Positions 42,861 to 49,022 of a stretch of DNA of 53,617 nt are shown in pieces. Position numbers and translations under genes: made by a program. The stretch's first letter is position 1. Every line of letters starts with the position of its first letter. Source of the stretch: Streptomyces sp. MMG1533 (lineage in GTDB: Bacteria; Actinomycetota; Actinomycetes; Streptomycetales; Streptomycetaceae); assembly GCF_001279775.1 (NCBI RefSeq), contig NZ_LGDG01000262.1, forward strand, positions 1 through 53,617. Direction: 5' to 3'. A model generated the notes under the pieces. It was not told the origin of the DNA. It did not search any database and saw only the letters and a list, made by a program, of their open reading frames with translations.

Positions 42861-44014
42861 TTGCCGCCCTTCGGCTTGCGCTGCTCCCAGCCCTCGGCCC
42901 ACAGGTCGAACCGGGCCTGCTGCTGGGGGAACTCGGCGGCGGCGTCGACGTCGAGCTCGACGCCGAGACCGGGAGCGTCGGAGAGGTGGAAGTACCCGTC
43001 GATGACCTGGGGCGCGCCCTTGACGACCTTCTTGATCTCCGAGTCCGCGAAGTCGTTGAAGTGCTCGAGGATCTTGAAGTTCGGGGAGGTGAACCCGACC
43101 TGGAGGGAGGCCGCCGTGAGGACCGGGCCGCCGACGTTGTGCGGCGCGACCAGCATGTAGTGCGTCTCGGCGGTGGCGGCCAGCTTCCTGGTCTCCCAGA
43201 TACCGCCGATGTGGCCGACGTCCGGCTGGATGATGTCGACGGCCTGGCTCTCGAAGAGCTCACGGAACTCGATGCGATCGTGAATCCGCTCACCGGTGGC
43301 GACCGGGATGTCCACCTTGGCGGCGACCTTCTCCAGGGCCTTGAGGTTCTCCGGCGGGACCGGCTCCTCCAGCCACGCCGGCTTGAAGGGCGCGAGGTCC
43401 TTCGCCAGCCGGACGGCGGTGGCGGGGGAGAAGCGGCCGTGCATCTCCAGCATCAGCTCGGCGTCCGGCCCGATGGCGTCGCGCACGGCCTCGATGAGGG
43501 AGACGGCGTACAGGCTCTGCTTGTGGTCGAGCTCGAAGTGCCCGGTGCCGAAGGGGTCGATCTTGAGCGCCTTGTAGCCGCGCTCCATGACCCCCGTGGC
43601 GGCCTTGTGGTAGGCCTCCGGCGTCCGCTCGGTGGTGTACCAGCCGTTGGCGTACGCCTTGACCTTGTCGGTCACCTTGCCGCCCAGCAGCTGCCAGACC
43701 GGCACGCCGAGGGCCTTGCCCTTGATGTCCCAGCAGGCCATCTCGATGACGGCGATCCCGGACATCACGATCTCGCCGGCCCGCCCGTAGTCGCCGTACT
43801 TCATGCGTCGGACGAGGTCTTCCGTGGCGAACGGGTCGGAACCCAGAATGTGATTGGCCTCGGCTTCCCCCAGGTAGCCGATCAGCGCGTCGGTGTGACC
43901 CAGCATCCGGGTCTCGCCGACTCCCGTGATGCCCTCGTCGGTGTGGACCAGGACGTATGTCAGGTTGCGCCACGGCGTCCCGACCACGTGTGTGCTGATT
44001 CCGGTGATGCGCAC
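42857..44014 (-). CDS. Enolase-superfamily sugar-acid dehydratase, galactonate-dehydratase-like
   Basis: 385 residues, mandelate racemase / muconate lactonising fold. The capping domain opens VGTPWRNLTYVLVHTDEGITGVGETR. Active-site residues visible: Lys151 in KALKIDPFG, Glu190-x-His192 in MLEMHGR, Glu216 in WLEEPVPPENL, Glu242 in VATGERI, Asp265 in QPDVGHIGG, His292 in APHNVGGP. The HGR and APHNxGGP motifs recall DgoD-type D-galactonate dehydratases, though related arabinonate or other aldonate enzymes cannot be excluded. GTG start at 44014. It heads the seven-gene operon and has a strong promoter with IclR-type operators. It would turn an aldonate into a 2-keto-3-deoxy acid. I see no kinase or aldolase for the next step in this window. 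Confidence 0.93.
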   Translation of the reverse strand: MRITGISTHVVGTPWRNLTYVLVHTDEGITGVGETRMLGHTDALIGYLGEAEANHILGSDPFATEDLVRRMKYGDYGRAGEIVMSGIAVIEMACWDIKGKALGVPVWQLLGGKVTDKVKAYANGWYTTERTPEAYHKAATGVMERGYKALKIDPFGTGHFELDHKQSLYAVSLIEAVRDAIGPDAELMLEMHGRFSPATAVRLAKDLAPFKPAWLEEPVPPENLKALEKVAAKVDIPVATGERIHDRIEFRELFESQAVDIIQPDVGHIGGIWETRKLAATAETHYMLVAPHNVGGPVLTAASLQVGFTSPNFKILEHFNDFADSEIKKVVKGAPQVIDGYFHLSDAPGLGVELDVDAAAEFPQQQARFDLWAEGWEQRKPKGGK

Positions 44015-44066
44015 GGCAGTCGCCCCTTGCTGCTTTGTCTCTGCTTCGTCGGCTCACTTTTGCGTG

Positions 44067-44095
44067 TGTTCGAAATTTCGTCACACGTTCGAAAT
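44067..44095. promoter_or_regulatory. Tandem IclR-type operators of dehydratase operon
   Basis: TGTTCGAAATTTCGTCACA (44067-44085) and a second GTTCGAAAT at 44087-44095, 19 bases apart on one face of the helix. They lie just downstream of the predicted -10. The first matches the iclR leader site in 13 consecutive bases (TGTTCGAAATTTC). Confidence 0.65.
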
Positions 44096-44104
44096 GCTGA
44101 CGTG

Positions 44105-44134
44105 ACAGTAAGGATGGGGTGAGGCGAGTGTCAA
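44105..44134 (-). promoter_or_regulatory. Promoter of the sugar-acid operon
   Basis: Minus strand TTGACA (44134-44129), 18-bp spacer, TACTGT (44110-44105). Expected transcript start near 44098, inside the operator region. Confidence 0.65.
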
Positions 44135-44356
44135 TGGGTCCAGCACATAACAGTTTCGACACTGCTTTCGACAGTACTTTCGGAGATGGTTTCGGCGCGA
44201 TGGGGGCGGAAGGTGTCGGGTGGCCCGGATGTCGCAGGTTGGCGGGGAAAGGCCGGCCCGGGCGCGACATTCCGCGCCGGACGGCGCGGTTCCCTACACA
44301 ACTTTCACAGCTGTGACTATGAACGCCACCTGAGAGGAACTTAATCTTCCCGCGTC

Positions 44357-45439
44357 ATGGACTACTGCCTCCCGTGCCGACGGCACCTCAACGGCGCCCT
44401 CGCCTGCCCGGGGTGCGGATCCGCGGCCGAAACCCTGCGCGCGTACGCGACGCAGCCGCAAGCGCCGGTCCAGGCGGGGGTGGCGCCGGGCGGGGCGTAC
44501 CAGGAGTACGGAGCCGACGCGGCGCACGGTGCCGGGGCGTACGGCGCCGGGACGTATGACGCTGGGACGTATGACGCCGGGACGTATGGCGGCGGCTACG
44601 CGGAGAACGGCCGTACGGGTGCCTACGGGAGCGCGGACCCGGCCGATGCCTACGGGGGCGGCCAGGCCGCCACGGAGTACGGAGACGGCCACGGAGGCGC
44701 CTCGTACGGGGAGGCCGGCGAGAGCGGCGACGGCGACACCGGTCCGGTGGAGGCCGAGGCGGCCGCCGACCGGGCGGAGGCGGTGACGGAACCGTCGGGC
44801 GGCCGGGCGGCACGCCGCCGGGCCCGGGGGCGCGGCGGCCGGGGCGCGGCGGCTTCCGAGGACCCCGAGGGGTATGACGACCGCCATGACCGCGAGGAGG
44901 ACGACTCCGAGAGCGACGACGGTCCCGTGGGCGGATCGAGTCGACGCGATCGCAAAGCGGCCGCGCACCGGCGCCGCCGACGCCGGGCCCTGCTGATCGT
45001 CGCGGGCTTCGTGCTGGCGGCCGGCGGACTGAGCCTCGCGGAACTCGGCATGGACGCGCCGGGCTCCAAGCCCGAGCCCGCGGCGGCCGGCGGAGAGTCG
45101 GCGGAGGGCGGGGCGTCGTCGGAGGCGGGCGAGTCGGCCCGGCCGTCGACCGGTGCGGCAGGAGCGGGGACGGGCGCATCGCACTCCGCCTCCCCGGACG
45201 CGTCGGCCTCCCCGTCGGCCTCGGAGTCCTCGAAGGACGACAAGTCGAAGGACGGCGAACCCGACACTGAGGGGCAGTCCGCGACGGCGGGCACGGCCCC
45301 CGACACGTCCCCGACGACCTCGGACCCGACGCCCCCGGCCCAGTCCCCGGCCCCCACGTCGGACCCGACGACGTCGGACCCCACTCCCGACCCGTCGCCG
45401 TCGGAAACATGCAACCGGGTCTTGTGGTGGTGCAGCTGA
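44357..45439 (+). CDS. SCO2400-family membrane protein with N-terminal zinc ribbon
   Basis: 360 residues. Zinc ribbon with cysteines 4, 7, 17 and 20 (MDYCLPCRRHLNGALACPGCG). Then a Tyr/Gly/Ala-rich stretch with AGTYD repeats (about 57-80), an acidic region, a basic stop-transfer (RRDRKAAAHRRRRRR) and one membrane helix (211-230). An outside Ser/Thr/Pro/Asp-rich stalk ends in the conserved tail ETCNRVLWWCS, with Cys352 and Cys359 close enough for a disulphide. This architecture is the SCO2400 family of streptomycetes, of unknown function. The cytoplasmic ribbon plus outside Cys-bracketed tip suggests a signalling or anchoring protein. The ribosome site is weak, so the start is likely but not certain. 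Confidence 0.88.
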   Translation: MDYCLPCRRHLNGALACPGCGSAAETLRAYATQPQAPVQAGVAPGGAYQEYGADAAHGAGAYGAGTYDAGTYDAGTYGGGYAENGRTGAYGSADPADAYGGGQAATEYGDGHGGASYGEAGESGDGDTGPVEAEAAADRAEAVTEPSGGRAARRRARGRGGRGAAASEDPEGYDDRHDREEDDSESDDGPVGGSSRRDRKAAAHRRRRRRALLIVAGFVLAAGGLSLAELGMDAPGSKPEPAAAGGESAEGGASSEAGESARPSTGAAGAGTGASHSASPDASASPSASESSKDDKSKDGEPDTEGQSATAGTAPDTSPTTSDPTPPAQSPAPTSDPTTSDPTPDPSPSETCNRVLWWCS

Positions 45440-45442
45440 GGT

Positions 45443-45518
45443 GTTCCGGGTTGTTCCGGAACCCCTGAGGCGTTCCGGGTTGTTCCGGAACTCCTTAGGC
45501 GTGACGCGTCGTTCCGGA
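45443..45518. repeat. 29-bp tandem repeat with GTTCCGG array
   Basis: Two adjacent 29-base units (45443-45471 and 45472-45500) differ at two positions; a partial third core lies at 45511. Each unit holds GTTCCGGG and the palindrome GTTCCGGAAC. GTTCCGG occurs at 45443, 45453, 45472, 45482 and 45511, between the convergent SCO2400-family and MarR genes. Confidence 0.88.
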
Positions 45519-45574
45519 CCGCCGCGGATCTCGGCCGCCGGGCGAGCGCGGTGCCGCTCTGTGGGGACGCGCCC

Positions 45575-46018
45575 TCAGGCGCCCTGTTCCAGCATTCTCC
45601 GCAGCAAATCACGCAAAGCCAGCCGCTCCTCGTCCGAGAGTCCGGCCAGCGGCTCCCGCGCGAAGCGCAGTCCCTCCCGCAGCCCCCGGGCCACCTGCCG
45701 CCCCTCCTCCGTCGCGGCGGCCACCTTCACCCGGCGGTCCGCCGGGTCCGGCCGGCGCTCCACCAGTCCCCGGGCCTCCAGTCGGTCGACGATGCCCGTG
45801 ACGTTGGACGGCTCACACTTCAGCTTCTGGGCCAGCTTCCGCATCGGCAGGGGTTCCAGCGACAGCAGGCTCAGTAGCCGCGCCTGCGCTCCGGTCAGCG
45901 CGTGTTCCGCGGCCGCCTCCTCGTAGTCCTCGTAGAAGCGCGCCACGACGTCACCGATGAGCTCGACCACCTCCATGGTCAGTGCGTCGGGTCGGCGGGT
46001 CTTCTCGGGTGTGGCCAT
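45575..46018 (-). CDS. MarR-family regulator
   Basis: 147 residues with the MarR winged helix: ALTGAQARLLSLLSLEPLPMRKLAQKLKCEPSNVTGIVDRLEARGLVERRPDPADRRVKVAAAT (about 40-103). The only cysteine is Cys68 in the recognition region; the N-terminal sensing Cys of OhrR is missing, although an Ohr gene lies nearby. ATG at 46018. It is divergent from the reductase gene across 92 bases that hold two CTGAA/TTCAG palindromes. I infer autoregulation and control of the reductase, perhaps in response to a quinone, enone or other electrophile. Confidence 0.94.
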   Translation of the reverse strand: MATPEKTRRPDALTMEVVELIGDVVARFYEDYEEAAAEHALTGAQARLLSLLSLEPLPMRKLAQKLKCEPSNVTGIVDRLEARGLVERRPDPADRRVKVAAATEEGRQVARGLREGLRFAREPLAGLSDEERLALRDLLRRMLEQGA

Positions 46019-46040
46019 GGAATCCAGGGTACCCGGTTAC

Positions 46041-46086
46041 TTGACATCCTGAAATATTCAGGCGCATGGTTGTTTCAGGCACTGAA
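46041..46086. promoter_or_regulatory. Two MarR operators over the divergent promoter
   Basis: CCTGAAATATTCAGG (46048-46062) and TTCAGGCACTGAA (46074-46086) share TTCAG/CTGAA arms around 3-base centres. A TTGACA (46041-46046) precedes the first, so a bound repressor would cover the reductase promoter. Confidence 0.65.
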
Positions 46087-46110
46087 GTATTTTGAGGAAG
46101 GCCCGGTTCC

Positions 46111-47133
46111 ATGTCCGACACTCCCACGCTCCCCTCCGTAAGCCGCGAATGGCGCCTGCTCAGCCGCCCCGTCGGCTGGCCCAAGCCCGAGGACTTCGAG
46201 CTGGCCGAGGCGGAGATCCGGCAGCCCGGTCCCGGCCAGGTGCTCGTGCGCAACGCGTACCTCTCCGTCGACCCGTACATGCGTGGCCGGATGAGCGCCG
46301 CCAAGTCCTATGTGGCCCCCTTCGAGCTGGGCAAGGCCATGCAGGGAGGCGCGGTCGGCGAGGTCGTCGCCTCCAACGCCGACGGCATCTCGGCCGGCGA
46401 TCACGTCCTGCACTTCGGCGGCTGGCGCGAGTACGCCACCTTCGACGCCCAGCAGGCCGTCAAGGTCGACCCCGAGGCCGCCCCGCTCTCCACGTACCTC
46501 GGCGTCCTCGGCATGACCGGCCTCACCGCCTACGCGGGCCTCCTGCGCACCGCCGCCTTCAAGGAGGGCGACTCGGTCTTCGTCTCCGGCGCGGCCGGTG
46601 CCGTCGGCAGCCAGGTCGGCCAGATCGCCAAGCTCAAGGGCGCCTCCCGGGTCATCGGCTCGGCCGGTTCCGACGAGAAGGTCAAGCTCCTCGTCGAGGA
46701 GTACGGCTTCGACGCGGCGTTCAACTACAAGAACGGCTCGGTCGCCGAGCAGCTCCGCGAGGCCGCGCCGGACGGCGTCGACGTCTACTTCGACAACGTC
46801 GGCGGGGACCACCTGGAGGCCGCCATCGGGCGGCTGAACCGCGACGGCCGGATCGCGGTCTGCGGAATGATCTCGGTCTACAACAGCACCGAGCCCGTCC
46901 CCGGCCCCAAGAACCTCGCGCGCCTGATCCAGACCCGCGGCCGCATCCAGGGCTTCCTGGTGGGCGACCACTACGACCTCCAGTCGCAGTTCGTCCAGGA
47001 GGTCGGCCCCTGGGTCGCCTCGGGCGCGCTCAAGTACCGCGAGACCGTCGTCGAGGGCATCGAAAACAACCTTGAGGCCTTCCTCGGCGTCCTGCGCGGG
47101 GACAACACCGGGAAGATGATCGTCAAGCTGTAA
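46111..47133 (+). CDS. NADP-dependent MDR-family enone reductase (CurA/leukotriene-B4-dehydrogenase type)
   Basis: 340 residues of the zinc-independent medium-chain dehydrogenase/reductase group. N-terminal WRLLSRPVGWPKPEDFEL and YLSVDPYMRGRM are typical of the 2-alkenal / prostaglandin reductase branch. Cofactor fold VFVSGAAGAVGSQVGQIAKL (AAGAVGS motif) and DVYFDNVGGDHLEAAI follow. No zinc-ligand cysteines are present. It reduces alpha,beta-unsaturated ketones or aldehydes with NADPH. GAGGAAGG lies about nine bases before the ATG. The MarR gene is divergent with shared operators, and Ohr follows after 105 bases, so this looks like an electrophile/peroxide defence locus. Confidence 0.95.
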   Translation: MSDTPTLPSVSREWRLLSRPVGWPKPEDFELAEAEIRQPGPGQVLVRNAYLSVDPYMRGRMSAAKSYVAPFELGKAMQGGAVGEVVASNADGISAGDHVLHFGGWREYATFDAQQAVKVDPEAAPLSTYLGVLGMTGLTAYAGLLRTAAFKEGDSVFVSGAAGAVGSQVGQIAKLKGASRVIGSAGSDEKVKLLVEEYGFDAAFNYKNGSVAEQLREAAPDGVDVYFDNVGGDHLEAAIGRLNRDGRIAVCGMISVYNSTEPVPGPKNLARLIQTRGRIQGFLVGDHYDLQSQFVQEVGPWVASGALKYRETVVEGIENNLEAFLGVLRGDNTGKMIVKL

Positions 47134-47238
47134 GCCTCCCGCATCTTCCCTGCTGTTTTCGGCATGCGGTAACTTCTTTCCGAAATCCGTCGGGGTCGTG
47201 GGCGCGAGCCCCGGCGGACCGAGGAGGAGGACAACCGC

Positions 47239-47667
47239 ATGCCCAGCAGCGCCATCCGACGTTCTGACGTCCTGTACACCGCCGTCGCCACCGCCGAGAA
47301 CGGTCGCGACGGCCGGGTCGCCACCGACGACGGCACGCTCGACCTCGTCGTCAACCCGCCCGAGGAACTGGGCGGCTCCGGCTCCGGCACCAACCCGGAG
47401 CAGCTCTTCGCCGCCGGCTACAGCGCCTGCTTCCAGGGCGCCCTCGGCGTCGTCGCCCGCCAGGAGAAGGCCGACATCTCCGGCTCGACCGTCACCGCGA
47501 AGGTCGGCCTCGGCAAGAACGGCGACGGGTTCGGCATCATCGTCGAGATCTCGGCCGCCATCCCGAACGTGGACCCGCGGACCGCCCGCGACCTCATCGA
47601 GAAGGCCCACCAGGTCTGCCCCTACTCGAAGGCGACCCGCGGGAACATCACGGTGACGCTCGGCTGA
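47239..47667 (+). CDS. ohr: Organic hydroperoxide resistance protein, Ohr subfamily of OsmC
   Basis: 142 residues. The two reactive cysteines are in place: Cys64 in GYSACFQGAL and Cys127 in HQVCPYSKATRGN, with the Ohr-type opening VLYTAVATAENGRDGRVATDDGTLDL. Ohr reduces organic hydroperoxides using lipoylated proteins. ATG at 47239 after GAGGAGGAGGAC. It may be co-transcribed with the reductase or have its own promoter in the 105-base gap. The usual OhrR partner is not recognisable: the nearby MarR protein lacks the sensing cysteine. Confidence 0.96.
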   Translation: MPSSAIRRSDVLYTAVATAENGRDGRVATDDGTLDLVVNPPEELGGSGSGTNPEQLFAAGYSACFQGALGVVARQEKADISGSTVTAKVGLGKNGDGFGIIVEISAAIPNVDPRTARDLIEKAHQVCPYSKATRGNITVTLG

Positions 47668-47704
47668 GCCGTGCTGACGGCTCGTTCGCCCACGGGGCGC
47701 CTCG

Positions 47705-47788
47705 GCCGGTGTCGAGAGCCCGATCGTGCCCGGCCCTTCGGGCCTTCGCGCGATCGGGCCTCCGCGTGTTCGGGCTCTCGGCACCGGC
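47705..47788. terminator. Large nested stem-loop between convergent genes
   Basis: A 19-base arm (47705-47723) pairs with 47770-47788 with a single T-G wobble. Inside are GGCCC-TTC-GGGCC and a CGATCG pair that could form an alternative fold. It serves as a terminator for ohr and for the serine hydrolase on the other strand. Confidence 0.7.
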
Positions 47789-47833
47789 GCGCCCCCACGG
47801 CTCTCTCGCGGCCGGCGCGTGGGGACAGCGGGC

Positions 47834-47855
47834 GTCGGCGCGCGCCCCCGCCGAC
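47834..47855. terminator. Secondary hairpin near the serine hydrolase 3' end
   Basis: GTCGGCG pairs with CGCCGAC around an 8-base loop, 15 bases past the stop of the minus-strand serine hydrolase. Confidence 0.5.
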
Positions 47856-47870
47856 TGCTGTTGCCTCCGA

Positions 47871-49022
47871 TCAGCTCGCCAGCGCTGCGCTGTGCACCGC
47901 GCTCACCAGCCGGTCGTTCTCCGGCGCCGCCCCGCCCGGGAAGGCCATCCGCCGGCGCGTGTAGCCGTACGCCAGCCCGCTGCGCGGATCGGCGAAGGCC
48001 TGCGAACCGCCCGCGCCGCTGTGCCCGAACGTCCCGGCGCCCAGGAACGGATGCCACATGTCGGCCGTCGCCTGGAAGCCGAGCCCGTAGGACTTGTGCG
48101 CCCGGGCCACCAGGTCGTACCCGGCCGAATGGATCTGCCCCACCTCGGCGACCGTGTCCGGCTTCAGCAGCGGCGGTCGCCCGTCCACCTCGCTGATCGC
48201 CGCCGCGTACATCCCGGCGAGCCCGCGCGCGGCGGCGACCCCGCCCGCCGACGCCGGTCCCTTGGCGCGTACGGCACGGGAGTTGGCGTAGTCCACCAGG
48301 TCACCCGAGTCCGGGACGTGCTGGTTGAAGGCGATCGCGGAGAGCGTGTGCGGGCCGGTCGGCATCGAGTCGAGCAGGGCTTGTTGCGTCGCCGTGGGGG
48401 TCATCGGCTGGACCGGGCGGTAGCGGGGTTCCAGCGCCTCGGGCAGCCCCAGAAAGAAGTCGAGCCCGTACGGGGCGCGGATCCGCTCCTCGTACACCTC
48501 CTGGAGCGTACGACCGGTGGCGCGCCGTACGACCTCGCCGGTGAGCGCGCCGATGACGAGCGCGTGATAGCCGAAGGCCGTGCCCGGCCGCCAGAACGGC
48601 CGCTGGTCGGCGAGCCGTTCGGCGACCGCCCGGTCGTCGGCCAGCTCCTGCGGGGAGAACCCGGCGTCGAGCCCGACCAGGCCCGCGCGGTGGGAGACCA
48701 GGTCGCGCAGGGTCAGCGCACCCTTGCCCTCGGCGCTGAACTCCGGCCAGTAATACGTCACTTTGCGGTCCAGTTCGAGCGTGCCGTCCTGCACGAGGAG
48801 CGCCACCACGAGGTGGGCGGCACCCTTGGTGGAGGAGTACACGCCGTAGAGGGACCCGGCGTCGGCGCCGTCCCCCGTCCACAGGTCGACGACCTTGCGG
48901 CCGTGCACATATGCGCACAACTGCCCTTCGTAGTCGGGCCGTTCCCCCGACACGAACGCGGTGAACTCCTCGTGCACCGCCTCGAATCCCTCCGCGACGA
49001 TGCCGTGGATCTCCTGCGTCAT
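47871..49022 (-). CDS. Beta-lactamase-family serine hydrolase (EstB-like esterase)
   Basis: 383 residues. The nucleophile motif SxxK is SSTK (GVYSSTKGAAHLV, about 61-73). Tyr in FGYHALVIGALTGEVV matches the YxN/Y-A-x of class C beta-lactamase-like esterases, and the third motif is near GHSGAGGSQAF. No signal peptide, so probably cytoplasmic, as for EstB-type esterases rather than resistance beta-lactamases. ATG at 49022 overlaps the stop of the M14 peptidase (ATGA), making a two-gene operon. The substrate is unknown; ester or D-amino-acid substrates are possible. Confidence 0.92.
   Translation of the reverse strand: MTQEIHGIVAEGFEAVHEEFTAFVSGERPDYEGQLCAYVHGRKVVDLWTGDGADAGSLYGVYSSTKGAAHLVVALLVQDGTLELDRKVTYYWPEFSAEGKGALTLRDLVSHRAGLVGLDAGFSPQELADDRAVAERLADQRPFWRPGTAFGYHALVIGALTGEVVRRATGRTLQEVYEERIRAPYGLDFFLGLPEALEPRYRPVQPMTPTATQQALLDSMPTGPHTLSAIAFNQHVPDSGDLVDYANSRAVRAKGPASAGGVAAARGLAGMYAAAISEVDGRPPLLKPDTVAEVGQIHSAGYDLVARAHKSYGLGFQATADMWHPFLGAGTFGHSGAGGSQAFADPRSGLAYGYTRRRMAFPGGAAPENDRLVSAVHSAALAS

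Larger units (their letters stand above)
44015..44356. promoter_or_regulatory. 342-base divergent control region (dehydratase operon / SCO2400-family gene)
   Basis: The left part (44060-44134) holds the dehydratase-operon promoter and operators. The middle (44135-44290) shows no open frame or repeat I would name. The right part has a 12-bp palindrome TCACAGCTGTGA (44305-44316) and a GAGAGGAAC ribosome-site candidate about 17 bases before the rightward ATG. Confidence 0.6.

Noticed and set aside
44305..44316. TCACAGCTGTGA as a cAMP-receptor-type operator
   Set aside because: The half-sites abut instead of being separated by six bases, and no second copy was found.
45443..45518. Possible CRISPR array
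   Set aside because: The 29-bp units are directly adjacent, without unique spacers, and no cas genes are present.
45575..46018. Classical OhrR
   Set aside because: The N-terminal sensing cysteine is missing and the divergent gene is a reductase, so only MarR family is called.
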